From NCBI RefSeq assembly GCF_002843355.2, contig NZ_PJAI02000001.1, positions 1-64,000 on the forward strand: 64,000 nucleotides of DNA, in the 5' to 3' direction. How positions within the stretch are numbered: position 1 is the stretch's first letter; each line of letters begins with the position of its first letter. Below are positions 27,284 through 36,042 of this stretch, one piece after another. Under the pieces are notes generated by a model that saw only the letters and a list, made by a program, of their open reading frames with translations, was not told where the DNA came from and searched no databases. Source of the DNA: Colwellia echini (GTDB lineage: Bacteria; Pseudomonadota; Gammaproteobacteria; Enterobacterales; Alteromonadaceae). The translations under genes and the position numbers were made by a program.

Positions 27284-28348
27284 ATGGCTATGCAATCAAA
27301 CCACAATTACCCGTTAAAAAATAATAACAGCTTCAATATTAAGGCGAGTTGTTCGCATATTTACTTCCCAAGTAATTTGGCCGAATTACAACAATTGCCG
27401 GATTTAACAGCTACGAATTTTTATATATTAGGTGAGGGCAGTAATACCTTATTTGTGGAAGAAAATGCGCCTGTGATTATTCAACCAAAATTTCATGGCA
27501 TTAATATTGATGAGCAAGCAGAACATTTCCTTGTTACTGTTGGTGCGGCTGAAAATTGGCATGATTTGGTGTGCTTTTGTTTAGAGAAGGGCATTAATGG
27601 TTTAGAAAATTTAGCTTTAATTCCTGGAAGTGTTGGTGCAGCTCCCGTACAAAACATTGGTGCTTATGGTGTAGAGTTTGCTGATTTTTGTGATGAAATA
27701 CAGTGGTATGAATTTGCCAGTAAAACTTTACATACGTTAGTTAAAGAAGATTGTGATTTTGCCTATCGTGAAAGTATTTTTAAACACGCTTTTTACAATA
27801 AAGGCTTAATCACTCACGTTAGCTTTAAATTTCCTAAAGCTTGGCAACCAAATTTATCTTATGCGGGATTAGACTCGTTAGTCAAAACAAGTAGCGCTAC
27901 AGAGGTTATGAATCAAGTTATCGCTTTACGCAGTAGTAAATTACCTGATCCTAAAGTATTGCCAAATGCAGGCAGCTTCTTCAAAAACCCTGTTGTTAGT
28001 GCTGTTGAGTTTACCCAGTTACAACAACGCTTTCCTGATATTCCACATTATCCGCAAGCCAATGGTGAGGTTAAACTCGCTGCAGCTTGGTTAATCGACC
28101 AAGCGGGTTTAAAAGGCTTTCGCCACCAAGAAGTTGGTGTGCATCAGCAACAAGCTTTGGTATTAGTTAATTATGGTAGCGATTTGGGTTGCGATATTAT
28201 TAGTTTAGCCAAATATGTTCAGCGTATCGTGAATAAAAAATTCTCTGTTATGTTAACGCCTGAAGTAAGAATGATCAGCGCAGAAGGTGAACAATCATTC
28301 ATTACATTGAATGACGCTAATCCCATTGGAAAATTACACCATGACTAA
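27284..28348 (+). CDS. murB: UDP-N-acetylenolpyruvoylglucosamine reductase
   Basis: MurB reduces UDP-GlcNAc-enolpyruvate to UDP-MurNAc with NADPH and FAD, the second committed step of peptidoglycan precursor synthesis. Visible are the FAD-binding [34 protein letters not shown] (split), catalytic YRESIFK and the proton-donor serine in [11 protein letters not shown], with the type I C-terminal domain. Length after the chosen start is 354 residues. The start is uncertain: ATGs at 27284 and 27290 both give a family-like N-terminus ([15 protein letters not shown]), neither has a clear ribosome binding site, and an upstream TTG at 27221 would add a hydrophobic extension. It overlaps birA by eight bases. 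Confidence 0.93.
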   Translation: MAMQSNHNYPLKNNNSFNIKASCSHIYFPSNLAELQQLPDLTATNFYILGEGSNTLFVEENAPVIIQPKFHGINIDEQAEHFLVTVGAAENWHDLVCFCLEKGINGLENLALIPGSVGAAPVQNIGAYGVEFADFCDEIQWYEFASKTLHTLVKEDCDFAYRESIFKHAFYNKGLITHVSFKFPKAWQPNLSYAGLDSLVKTSSATEVMNQVIALRSSKLPDPKVLPNAGSFFKNPVVSAVEFTQLQQRFPDIPHYPQANGEVKLAAAWLIDQAGLKGFRHQEVGVHQQQALVLVNYGSDLGCDIISLAKYVQRIVNKKFSVMLTPEVRMISAEGEQSFITLNDANPIGKLHHD

Positions 28349-29330
28349 AACGGTAAAAGAGCATTTAATAAAATCATTAGCAGCTGGCGACTTTATCTCA
28401 GGTCAGTTACTTGGCGAGCAATTAAATATTAGTCGCACGGCAATCGCTAAACATGTAAAAGCGCTCACTGAAATGGGTTTAGACATTTTTAGCGTAACCG
28501 GTAAAGGCTACAAATTAGCACAACCGTTACAGTTATTAGAAAAAGATAAAATTGTGAGCTTGTTAGATACACAAACAGCAAAAATAAATAACCAACATTT
28601 GGTTGAAGTGCACAGTTTAATTGACTCAACTAATGATTATTTAATGCGCCGTTTGCCTAATCAAGTGATTACTGGGCAAGTCTGTTTAGCTGAATATCAA
28701 AGTGCAGGGCGTGGGCGTCGTGGTAGGCAGTGGATCTCACCTTTTGGCTCGCAAATTTATTTATCAATGTACTGGTATTTAGAGCAAGGTTTATCTGCGG
28801 CAATGGGATTAAGTTTAGTCACAGCTTTAGCGGTGAGCGATGCAGTTCAAGCGCAAAGTGGCGTTCAAGTTCAGCTAAAGTGGCCAAATGACATTTATCT
28901 TGATGGCGTGAAACTGGCAGGTATTTTAATTGATCTTGATGGCCAGGCGTTAGAGCCAAGTCACTGTGTCATTGGTATTGGTTTAAATCTTAATATGCCA
29001 GTAGATATGGGGAAATTAATAGAACAGAAATGGACTGATTTACAATCACATAGCAAGGTTAAAATTGATAGAAATGTGTTTAGCGCGCAATTAATTAATA
29101 GTTTACGTCAACGGTTACAGCAATATCAGCAAACAGGCTTAAGCTCAATGTTAGATGAATGGCATGCCCATGACGCGTTTTTAAATCAGCGAGTAAAACT
29201 TATTACTGGTGAGCGAATTACTCAAGGCATTTGTCGCGGGGTTAATAATCAAGGTGCACTACTGTTAGAGGTTAATGGTGTAGTTAAGCCTATTTATGGC
29301 GGTGAAGTAAGTCTTAGGATGGATCAATGA
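28341..29330 (+). CDS. birA: Biotin-protein ligase and biotin operon repressor
   Basis: BirA makes biotinyl-AMP, biotinylates the acetyl-CoA carboxylase carrier protein and represses biotin genes. The 329-residue protein has an N-terminal winged helix ([18 protein letters not shown], about 30-47), the ligase core with adenylate-binding loop [20 protein letters not shown] (about 123-142) and [17 protein letters not shown], and a C-terminal SH3-like domain. The ATG at 28341 overlaps murB (ATGACTAA), whereas the longer ORF start at 28311 lies inside murB. The HTH makes this the bifunctional form. It overlaps coaX by four bases (ATGA). Confidence 0.97.
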   Translation: MTKTVKEHLIKSLAAGDFISGQLLGEQLNISRTAIAKHVKALTEMGLDIFSVTGKGYKLAQPLQLLEKDKIVSLLDTQTAKINNQHLVEVHSLIDSTNDYLMRRLPNQVITGQVCLAEYQSAGRGRRGRQWISPFGSQIYLSMYWYLEQGLSAAMGLSLVTALAVSDAVQAQSGVQVQLKWPNDIYLDGVKLAGILIDLDGQALEPSHCVIGIGLNLNMPVDMGKLIEQKWTDLQSHSKVKIDRNVFSAQLINSLRQRLQQYQQTGLSSMLDEWHAHDAFLNQRVKLITGERITQGICRGVNNQGALLLEVNGVVKPIYGGEVSLRMDQ

Positions 29331-30127
29331 TATTTTTAATTGATATTGGTAATAGTCGAATTAAATATGTGCATCGTCTTGAAGGTAGTGAGTCAATCAA
29401 GCTATCAGCGATCACGCAATTAAGTAATATTGATTTTTCAGTCGATGATTTTGCCAATCACTTTAGCCAAGCAACAAAAATTATCGTTGCTAATGTAGGT
29501 AGTTCCACCTTAACAGATGCATTAAAAACATGGTGTAAAACACAGAATGTCAGTTTTACTCAAGTGTTTAGTGAGAAACAAAAAAATAATGTAGTTTCTG
29601 CTTACCAAGACCCAAGTAAGTTAGGTATAGATCGTTGGTTAGCGTTATTAGCAGCAGCGCAACATTACCCGAATAAAAACGTGTTAATTATTGATGCCGG
29701 TACAGCAACAACAGTCGATTTTTTAGCTAAAAGCGGACAGCACCAAGGTGGTTGGATATTGGCTGGTATTGATACTTTACGCGCTAGTTTATTAAATAAT
29801 AGTACGTTAGTAACGGCGGATGAACAGGCTAATTCAGCTATAAGCTTTGGCAAAAATACCAACGATAATGTACATAATGCTTGCTGGAGTGCCACTTTAG
29901 GCATGATCCAACAAGGTATTGGTCAAGCACAAGAGTACGGCACATTAGATGTCATTATATTAACTGGCGGTAATGGTTTAGCGTTAACTGAGCTATTATT
30001 AACCGAGACTCACCACTGTCATGAATCAATTGATGAATCCGGCTATGATAATGACAAGGCTATCGCCAAAGAAATACATTATATCGATAACTTTATTTTC
30101 TATGGCTTACAAGCTTATTGCGAATGA
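29327..30127 (+). CDS. coaX: Type III pantothenate kinase
   Basis: CoaX phosphorylates pantothenate in the first step of coenzyme A synthesis; the type III enzyme needs a monovalent cation and is not feedback-inhibited by CoA. The 266-residue protein has the ASKHA-fold phosphate motif IDIGNSRIK (residues 4-12), KLGIDRWLALLAA (about 97-109), IDAGTATTVDF (about 121-131) and QGGWILAGI. The start overlaps birA (ATGA), so murB-birA-coaX are translationally coupled; the birA/coaX pair links two cofactor steps. A histidine/glutamate-rich insertion near residue 225 is lineage-specific. Confidence 0.95.
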   Translation: MIFLIDIGNSRIKYVHRLEGSESIKLSAITQLSNIDFSVDDFANHFSQATKIIVANVGSSTLTDALKTWCKTQNVSFTQVFSEKQKNNVVSAYQDPSKLGIDRWLALLAAAQHYPNKNVLIIDAGTATTVDFLAKSGQHQGGWILAGIDTLRASLLNNSTLVTADEQANSAISFGKNTNDNVHNACWSATLGMIQQGIGQAQEYGTLDVIILTGGNGLALTELLLTETHHCHESIDESGYDNDKAIAKEIHYIDNFIFYGLQAYCE

Positions 30128-30199
30128 AGTAAGTTATAAATTTATCCAAAAATAAGTTATTTACCTTAAAAAGAATTATACATTCAGGAGTTTTAGAGT

Positions 30200-30925
30200 A
30201 TGAAAGCAGGAATTATTGGCGCGATGGAGCCAGAAGTAGCCATTTTAAAAGCCAAGTTAAGTGATGCTACAAGTATTGAACATGCGGGTTATACCTTTCA
30301 TCAGGGTGAGTTAGATGGCACTGAAGTCGTTATTGTACAATCAGGTATCGGTAAAGTTGCCGCAGCATTGGCAACGGCGATATTAATTGACCGTTTTGCT
30401 GTAGATTATGTAGTTAACACTGGCTCTGCTGGCGGTTTTGATACCTCGTTAAAAGTGGGCGATATTGTGGTTAGTTCTGAAGTACGTTATCACGATGTTG
30501 ACTTAACTGCCTTTGGCTATGAAGTTGGTCAGTTACCGGCAAACCCTGCCGCATTTATGCCACATGCTGATTTAGTTGCCGCAGCTAAACAAGGAATTGA
30601 ACAGTTATCTACTGACAAAGACGTTAAAGCAATTGTTGGGTTAATTACTACAGGTGATACCTTTATGACCAAGGAAGAGGATGTTGCTAAAGCACGAAAT
30701 AACTTCCCAACTATGGCAGCAGTTGAAATGGAAGGTGCTGCTATTGCTCAGGCGTGTTTACAACTTAAAACACCGTTTGTTGTGATCCGTTCACTTTCTG
30801 ATATTGCCGGTAAAGAATCGCCACATACGTTTGAAGAATATTTAGAAACTGCAGCGGTTAATTCATCGCAACTAGTATTAAACATGTTAGCACAGCTTAA
30901 AGGCAAAGCACTTTCTCAAAGCTAA
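30200..30925 (+). CDS. mtnN: 5'-methylthioadenosine/S-adenosylhomocysteine nucleosidase
   Basis: MtnN (Pfs) cleaves MTA and SAH to adenine plus the thioribose product, recycling methylation by-products and supplying the autoinducer-2 precursor. The 241 residues match the family: IIGAMEPEVAIL (active-site glutamate), VQSGIGKVAAAL, NTGSAGGFD, a central EMEGAAIAQ nucleoside-binding segment and catalytic aspartate in RSLSDIAG. CAGGAG precedes the ATG. It is 72 bases after coaX and followed by a cbiB-like gene, a pairing common in marine gammaproteobacteria. Confidence 0.96.
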   Translation: MKAGIIGAMEPEVAILKAKLSDATSIEHAGYTFHQGELDGTEVVIVQSGIGKVAAALATAILIDRFAVDYVVNTGSAGGFDTSLKVGDIVVSSEVRYHDVDLTAFGYEVGQLPANPAAFMPHADLVAAAKQGIEQLSTDKDVKAIVGLITTGDTFMTKEEDVAKARNNFPTMAAVEMEGAAIAQACLQLKTPFVVIRSLSDIAGKESPHTFEEYLETAAVNSSQLVLNMLAQLKGKALSQS

Positions 30926-30987
30926 TACATCTAAAGTGTAACCACGAGATTATTAGTTACTAGGCTAACAACTAAAAAGGATATTTA

Positions 30988-32043
30988 ATGATCGCATTAT
31001 CAGAGTTAACACCTTTCACATATCATGTGCTGATTCTTGTGGCTGTGCTGATCATTAAAGCTGTTGTTAGTCATTTCATTGTTCACGAACCATTACGCTA
31101 TTTTCAGTTTTATTGCTTACAACTAGGTAAGAAAGTTAACAATAGTAAAAATAGCAGTACCCAACAAATTATTGCCGGCTTGTTAGCGCTGCTAATCACT
31201 TTAGTGCCAATCACTATTATTTTATGGTTGTTTGATGAATTTGTTGAAGTTGAATATCTATGGCAAGGTTTATTGCTGTACTGCGCGCTTGGTAGTTTAT
31301 ACCTTGGTCAAGTAAACAAAGATATAGCGCAAGCCTTAGTTAGCAAACAAAAGCATTTAGCTAAACAAACACTCAAACCTTTAGTGTTAAGAGAAACAGA
31401 AAACCTTTCAATTGTTGGTTTGAGTAAAGCCGCGATTGAAATGCAATTACTGCGCAGTATGCAGCAAATTTATGTGGTAAGTTTTTTGTTTGTTCTTGCT
31501 GGGCCATTAACAGCTTTAAGCTACCGCTTGATATTGGAAATGCATTACTGTTGGAATACTAAGCTAAGAAAATATCAATTTTTTGGTTTTTATAGTCAAA
31601 TGTTTAGCCAATTATTGCAATGGTTACCTAATCGTTTAATGGCGTTAATGTTGTTATTGGGTTGTTTAGGTCAAGGGAGTTTTCGCTTTTGGAAATTAAC
31701 TCGACATTACTTTTTTGAACTCAATAATAACTTTATTCTTGCTATGCATGCTTTATCACTTTCCGTCAGGTTAGGTGGCGTTGCTATTTATTTGCAAGAA
31801 ACTGACACTCCAGATGCTGCTGATAAAGCGAACCCGCATAAAGAGGGCATTGAGAAAGATCACTCTTTGATACTAATTACAGAAGCAGAAAAACTACGTA
31901 AAACAGCGTTCAATGATACAAGTAATCAACCTATGCCAATAGATATGATTAAAGCGAGCAGCAAGGTTAATTTTTCAATTTACGGTAGCTTATTTTTATT
32001 GCTATTGTTGGCGGCAGCTTGGCAATTTATTTTTGCTGTTTAG
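30988..32043 (+). CDS. CobD/CbiB-like cobalamin biosynthesis membrane protein
   Basis: A 351-residue membrane protein resembling CbiB/CobD, the enzyme attaching the aminopropanol arm in adenosylcobalamin assembly. Hydrophobic segments lie about 12-30, 52-78, 90-105, 160-180, 215-232 and 330-350; the family region LSKAAIEMQLLRSMQQIYVVSF (from about residue 149) is recognisable. It is more diverged than typical CbiB, and no other cobalamin gene is in the window, so the exact reaction is uncertain. Its stop codon is embedded in the first unit of a tandem repeat. Confidence 0.75.
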   Translation: MIALSELTPFTYHVLILVAVLIIKAVVSHFIVHEPLRYFQFYCLQLGKKVNNSKNSSTQQIIAGLLALLITLVPITIILWLFDEFVEVEYLWQGLLLYCALGSLYLGQVNKDIAQALVSKQKHLAKQTLKPLVLRETENLSIVGLSKAAIEMQLLRSMQQIYVVSFLFVLAGPLTALSYRLILEMHYCWNTKLRKYQFFGFYSQMFSQLLQWLPNRLMALMLLLGCLGQGSFRFWKLTRHYFFELNNNFILAMHALSLSVRLGGVAIYLQETDTPDAADKANPHKEGIEKDHSLILITEAEKLRKTAFNDTSNQPMPIDMIKASSKVNFSIYGSLFLLLLLAAAWQFIFAV

Positions 32044-32085
32044 CGTTTGTCTTTAGCGTTTGTCTTTAGCGTTTGTCTTTAGCGT
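32041..32085. repeat. 13-bp tandem repeat at the cbiB-like stop codon
   Basis: TAGCGTTTGTCTT occurs three times in perfect tandem (from 32041, 32054 and 32067) with a fourth partial unit. The first TAG is the stop codon of the cbiB-like gene. Confidence 0.9.
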
Positions 32086-32099
32086 TAATTGCCTTTAAA

Positions 32100-32187
32100 C
32101 CGGAAAACTTTAAACCTGAATACTTTTAATCAAAATTTTAAGTCAGAATTTTAAGCCAGAGTTTTAATCCAGAACTTTTTAATTTCA
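32100..32187. repeat. Degenerate 13-16-bp tandem repeat
   Basis: Following the perfect 13-bp repeat, units of the form CCAGAATTTTAAK recur about six times (for example TCAGAATTTTAAG, CCAGAGTTTTAAT, CCAGAACTTTTTA), with lengths of 12-16 bases. It fills the rest of the leader before the TRIC-family gene. Confidence 0.7.
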
Positions 32188-32212
32188 CTTTTGCTGTAAA
32201 GCGGTTATTACC

Positions 32213-32893
32213 ATGTACGAATTATTATTCTATTTAGATATCTTTGGCGTTATCGTCTTTGCTCTTTCGGGAGCGTTAATGGCAGGGCGGTATCAACTCG
32301 ATCCATTTGGTGTTGTGGTATTAGCTTCAGTTACTGCAGTAGGCGGCGGTACTATTCGTGATGTTATTTTACAAACGCCAGTATTCTGGGTAGTAAAACC
32401 TTATTATCTCTACGTTATTTTAGCTACCGCCCTACTTACCATCATTATAATTAGTAAGCCAAAACGAATTCCTAAACGTTTTTTATTAATTGCCGATGCG
32501 CTTGGTTTAGCTTTATTTGCCGTAGTCGGCACGCAGAAAGCACTTCATTTAGGTGCGCCGATACCTGTCGCTGTTGTACTAGGCACCATCACCTCTATTG
32601 CCGGCGGTATGATTCGAGATGTGTTATGTAATGTAATTCCGATGATTTTACGTGAAGAGATTTACGCACTAGCGGCAATATTAGGCGGTAGTTTATATGT
32701 ATTGTTACATTGGCTTGGTTGGAGTGAGATTTCTGCCATGATGGTTGCGGTAACGGCAGCATTAACCTTGCGTTTAGCCGCTATTTACTGGCACCTTTCT
32801 TTACCTGCGTTCCACTTAATTGATTTACCTAGTCACGACTCGAATACCGATGATGCCAACAAACAAAACTCAAACAATGAAGAATCAAAATAA
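32213..32893 (+). CDS. TRIC-family (UPF0126, YadS-like) cation channel protein
   Basis: The 226-residue protein has seven hydrophobic segments formed by two inverted repeats, each with a glycine-rich helix break: ASVTAVGGGTIRDVIL (about 38-53) and GTITSIAGGMIRDVLC (about 122-137). These GG-x-x-RD motifs are the mark of prokaryotic TRIC/UPF0126 proteins, related to trimeric intracellular cation channels. The N-terminal FYLDIFGVIVFALSGALMAG also fits. It probably conducts monovalent cations at the inner membrane. A charged, asparagine-rich tail follows the last helix. The gene is preceded by repeats and followed by the 196-bp element. Confidence 0.92.
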   Translation: MYELLFYLDIFGVIVFALSGALMAGRYQLDPFGVVVLASVTAVGGGTIRDVILQTPVFWVVKPYYLYVILATALLTIIIISKPKRIPKRFLLIADALGLALFAVVGTQKALHLGAPIPVAVVLGTITSIAGGMIRDVLCNVIPMILREEIYALAAILGGSLYVLLHWLGWSEISAMMVAVTAALTLRLAAIYWHLSLPAFHLIDLPSHDSNTDDANKQNSNNEESK

Positions 32894-32898
32894 TAAAT

Positions 32899-33094
32899 AA
32901 CCTGAGTTCGGGATAATGAAATTGTAAAGTATAACAATATCAACTATTTGTGTTCACGTATCTACAATAGTTTTAATTATTCGTAGTGCAAGGCGGGAAA
33001 GCGAAGCCAATAACGGGTTATTGGGAGCTTTCGCAACGCAGTAATTCGGATAATTAAGGCTGTTGTAGCATTTTGCTTATCCCGAACTCAGGTT
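32899..33094. mobile_element. Complete 196-bp MITE-like element with 18-bp inverted ends and AAAT duplication
   Basis: AACCTGAGTTCGGGATAA (32899-32916) is the exact reverse complement of 33077-33094. The flanks are AAAT on both sides (32895-32898 and 33095-33098), as expected for a 4-bp target-site duplication. The interior has no ORF but holds a perfect hairpin CCAATAAC-GG-GTTATTGG (33007-33024) and two segments conserved in the copies at 43832 and 49191 (GCAAARTGCTACAACAGCC and TTGTAGATRCRT on the minus strand). A non-autonomous element; the transposase that moves it is not in the window. Confidence 0.88.
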
Positions 33095-33194
33095 AAATAG
33101 CTGTGCAAAATACAAACATTTATTATATGGTTTAAGCTTAAGTAATATGCCTTAGTGCCGATAAAGTACGTATACCCGTTACTCTTATCGAAGG

Positions 33195-33223
33195 GCGTTA
33201 AAGAGCTATCTTTAACGCTTTTT
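33195..33223 (+). terminator. Rho-independent terminator upstream of DUF5610 gene
   Basis: GCGTTAAAGA (33195-33204) pairs perfectly with TCTTTAACGC (33209-33218) over the loop GCTA, followed by TTTTT. It ends transcription coming from the TRIC-family gene and isolates the DUF5610 gene that starts 32 bases later. Confidence 0.88.
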
Positions 33224-33254
33224 GATTTGAACTTTAATCAGTTGAGCTATTATT

Positions 33255-33938
33255 ATGAACCCTTCAATTACAGCAAATACTAACGTTAATCAAGGTGTTA
33301 GAACAGCCACGAAAACGCCTGAAAAATCTGACAATAATTCTACCGGCCAAGAAGTGTCAAGTGCAAAGCAAGATAAAAAAATTGGTGAGTTACAAGAACC
33401 TATTTCTGTTTCCGTTAAAAAACAACTTAATGCTTCTATTATCGAGTCCAGTTTAAAATTTAGTGATAGCGTTGGCGATAAACCTTTATCTTTGGTGTTA
33501 AAAACAGCTTTGCAAGGTATTAACGAAGCACTGCAAGGTATTAACGAAGCACTGCAAGGTGCAGATGTAACGAAAGATAATACAAATAATAGTAAAGTAA
33601 ATAATTTTGCTAGTGTTGAAGATGCTGCGGAATCAGGCGTTGATTATAGCCCTGAAGCAACCGCTGAACGTATAGTCTCGTTCAGTACTCAGTTTTTAAG
33701 CGCTTATAGAGAACAAAACCCTGATATGAGCGAAGAAGAGTCTTTAAATAGCTTTGTTGAGATAATTCGTGGTGGTATTGAACAAGGCTTCGGAGAAGCC
33801 AAAGAGATACTTGACGGTTTAAATGTATTAGAGGGTGAAGTATCTACTACTATCGATAAAACCTATGAACTTGTTCAATCTGGGCTGCAGGCTTTCATAG
33901 ACTCATTTAATAAAGCAGAAGAAACGGCTGAACTGTAG
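33255..33938 (+). CDS. DUF5610 domain protein
   Basis: A 227-residue soluble protein without a signal peptide. Residues 1-60 are polar and low-complexity; residues about 135-222 (SPEATAERIVSFSTQFLSAY, FVEIIRGGIEQGFGEAKEIL, IDKTYELVQSGLQAF) are a helical DUF5610 domain, a family of unknown function. A heptad repeat LQGINEA appears two and a half times near residue 86. No ribosome binding site stands out before the ATG at 33255 (GAGCTATTATT). The gene has its own transcription unit between two terminators or repeats. Confidence 0.82.
   Translation: MNPSITANTNVNQGVRTATKTPEKSDNNSTGQEVSSAKQDKKIGELQEPISVSVKKQLNASIIESSLKFSDSVGDKPLSLVLKTALQGINEALQGINEALQGADVTKDNTNNSKVNNFASVEDAAESGVDYSPEATAERIVSFSTQFLSAYREQNPDMSEEESLNSFVEIIRGGIEQGFGEAKEILDGLNVLEGEVSTTIDKTYELVQSGLQAFIDSFNKAEETAEL
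33511..33560. repeat. 21-bp tandem repeat within DUF5610 gene
   Basis: TGCAAGGTATTAACGAAGCA plus C is repeated exactly at 33511-33531 and 33532-33552, and a partial third copy follows. It encodes LQGINEA in frame, an internal duplication of two helical turns. Confidence 0.92.
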
Positions 33939-34059
33939 TACTAAGTAGCCTTGGTACAGATCAGTTAACGGGTCTTATTTTAAAGTGGGTTATTTAAGAT
34001 AAGCTATTCAGGTAAAGTATATTGGCTGTGTTGAAGCAACAATACTTTACCTTAAACCG

Positions 34060-34752
34060 TTACTTTTTAACGAAGGTTTCATTCATTTGTAATTGAATTT
34101 GATCATACCATCCGTCAGTAATAACTACAGGCGGTAGGGCTTCTATTTCAATCGTGCCAGATTTTGCTGTTTTTGCTGACTCGTTATACACGTCTAGTAT
34201 ATTTTTAATAACAACAGGTTGCGCTTTAAGTTTTAGTTTTTCAACTAATAACTTAGCACCGGCTTCAAATGGTTCGATTTTTCCTGATTGTGAGCGTGTG
34301 CCTTCAGGAAATATAACCACTTTCTTTCCTTTACAAACTTTCACGTCTTTCAATAGTTTAATAATGGCGCGACTGTCTTTTTGATCAACGGTAATGTGGC
34401 CTACTACATCAACAATACGAGATACAGGCCATACATCCATAATTCCTGTTCTACCAATAAAGCGAATGTCATTACCTATTGCTTGTTCGAGCGAGAAAAT
34501 ATCAAACATACTTTGATGATTAATAATTAAAATATCGGTATCTTCGTCAATAACGCCATTAAGTTTTACCTTGGCGCCAACGCTATTAATGATCATTTGC
34601 GTGAAAAAGCGACGATATTTATTAAATGTTTCACCGTGTCGTTCACATAAATATAAGGCAACAGACTGAGCTGCTATAGCCACATACATTTTGTATTTTT
34701 TAAAATAAAATTGAAGCATGAATTCTAAGCTGAAGCGGTAATTAAGCTTCAA
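34060..34752 (-). CDS. 1-acyl-glycerol-3-phosphate acyltransferase-like (PlsC family) protein
   Basis: A 230-residue membrane-associated acyltransferase with the LPLAT motifs: NHQSMFD (HX4D catalytic pair, about 78-84), a middle block containing FIGRTGIMDVWPVSRIVDVVG, and FPEGTRSQSG (about 149-158) for glycerol-3-phosphate binding. The N-terminus has one hydrophobic helix (about 20-38). It probably acylates lysophosphatidate or another lysolipid in phospholipid synthesis. Its start overlaps the rraB end by eleven bases, so the pair is translationally coupled although the functions are not obviously related. Confidence 0.92.
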   Translation of the reverse strand: MKLNYRFSLEFMLQFYFKKYKMYVAIAAQSVALYLCERHGETFNKYRRFFTQMIINSVGAKVKLNGVIDEDTDILIINHQSMFDIFSLEQAIGNDIRFIGRTGIMDVWPVSRIVDVVGHITVDQKDSRAIIKLLKDVKVCKGKKVVIFPEGTRSQSGKIEPFEAGAKLLVEKLKLKAQPVVIKNILDVYNESAKTAKSGTIEIEALPPVVITDGWYDQIQLQMNETFVKK

Positions 34753-35065
34753 TCCCCCAGCCGTCGCTGTAACCAGAAAACTGACTTACAATTTTTTCGA
34801 AAGACTCTTCCTGCTCAATGATGGCAGCATATGATGGCGTCATTATTACAGTGCAATCCACGTCCCATACATTAGGCGTTTCATCTGGGTGTAAGTTACT
34901 TTTTACCTTAGGAAGGTTGGCTTGTAGATAGTCAACCATTGCTTGAGCTTGGCTTTCTTTTTCAAATAGATGAAAAAATACCACCTCATGTGATTGGCTC
35001 AAGTCTATACCTGCTTGGTGCATCTCGGCTAATACTTGGCCTGTTTCGTCATCGGGGTAGTTCAT
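34742..35065 (-). CDS. rraB: RraB-type regulator of RNase E activity
   Basis: The 107-residue cytoplasmic protein matches RraB: YPDDETGQVLAEMHQAGIDL at the N-terminus, FFHLFEKESQAQAMVDYL in the middle and WDVDCTVIMTPSYAAI near the C-terminus; it ends in an acidic and aromatic tail (SGYSDGWGIEA). RraB binds RNase E and inhibits its cleavage of certain mRNAs. Length and the ferredoxin-like alternation of strands and helices fit. First gene of a two-gene unit with the acyltransferase. Confidence 0.9.
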   Translation of the reverse strand: MNYPDDETGQVLAEMHQAGIDLSQSHEVVFFHLFEKESQAQAMVDYLQANLPKVKSNLHPDETPNVWDVDCTVIMTPSYAAIIEQEESFEKIVSQFSGYSDGWGIEA

Positions 35066-35203
35066 ATATAAATAATTATCTTATGGTATTTGAATTGAGT
35101 ATTATAAAACGGTAATAACAGATTGAATAGGTATTACTGAAAAATAATTAGCTTTGCGCTTTTTGATATGAATTGAACATTAATAATAGCGATATTATCG
35201 AGG

Positions 35204-35776
35204 CTATTTCGGATATTGTGCCAACATAGTGTCTACTGCATTTATAATTTTTTCGTTAAGTTTTTGACTGTTATCTTGTACTTGGTAATTTAACGGATAA
35301 ATACTTCGCCAGATAGAGCGATGGTTTTTTGGGTCAACTAGATCGATAATTAGAGCATCACTAAATACCGTCCAGTTTTGATTTTCGCTAATCCAAGTAC
35401 TCGCTCTTAAACAATGCGAACAAAACAGCACTATCTTATTGTACGCTAGATAATCTTTGTATTTTTTATTCACAAAATGATAAGTGACAATAATATCGGC
35501 TTGTTCAGGTTTGCTGTATTTAAACCTTTGCTCATTCATACTTCTTTCAATTGCGAGCTCAACTCGGCTACGTTGAGCATAATCAAGACTTTGGCTGTTA
35601 AAAAAGTCAGAATCGTTGTTATAAAAGCTATAGTTTTTTACTTGTGCAAAATCAAAACGACCGTCATAAACGGTCTCATAACTAGTCGAGCTACAAGCAA
35701 AAATATTAAATAACAATACGCAGGTAACTAGAGATTTAATTATGGTAATGAGGACGGAAAAGATAAATTTAAACAC
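35204..35776 (-). CDS. DUF4136 domain lipoprotein
   Basis: The 190-residue protein has a long hydrophobic signal with lipobox IFAC (cysteine near residue 28) and a mature part with DUF4136 features: an early FDFAQVKNYSFY, the helix YAQRSRVELAIERSMNEQ, ADIIVTYHF and a C-terminal LNEKIINAVDTMLAQYP. DUF4136 lipoproteins are of unknown function and probably sit in the outer membrane. An unusual CSHC pair (LFCSHCLRAS, near residue 117) is not general in the family. It stands alone on the minus strand. Confidence 0.82.
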   Translation of the reverse strand: MFKFIFSVLITIIKSLVTCVLLFNIFACSSTSYETVYDGRFDFAQVKNYSFYNNDSDFFNSQSLDYAQRSRVELAIERSMNEQRFKYSKPEQADIIVTYHFVNKKYKDYLAYNKIVLFCSHCLRASTWISENQNWTVFSDALIIDLVDPKNHRSIWRSIYPLNYQVQDNSQKLNEKIINAVDTMLAQYPK

Positions 35777-36042
35777 AAGATGTTAAGTTAAATGAAAAAG
35801 CTAGCCTAACAAGAAGCCTGTTTGTTTAATAGTAAAAGCTGAAAACTAATTTACTTTTGAGTTATTCGCTAAAAGAGCGTAATTTATTGACCAACTTTTA
35901 CTGATTACCAACAAGGTTTGTTTTACGCTAGCCTTTATGGTTTAAATATGATGAACAGTTAGTTAAATTAATCGATAATAACTTTTATCACATCTATTAT
36001 CACACCTATAAAAATAAGTTAAAAAACAAATTAAGGACATCC

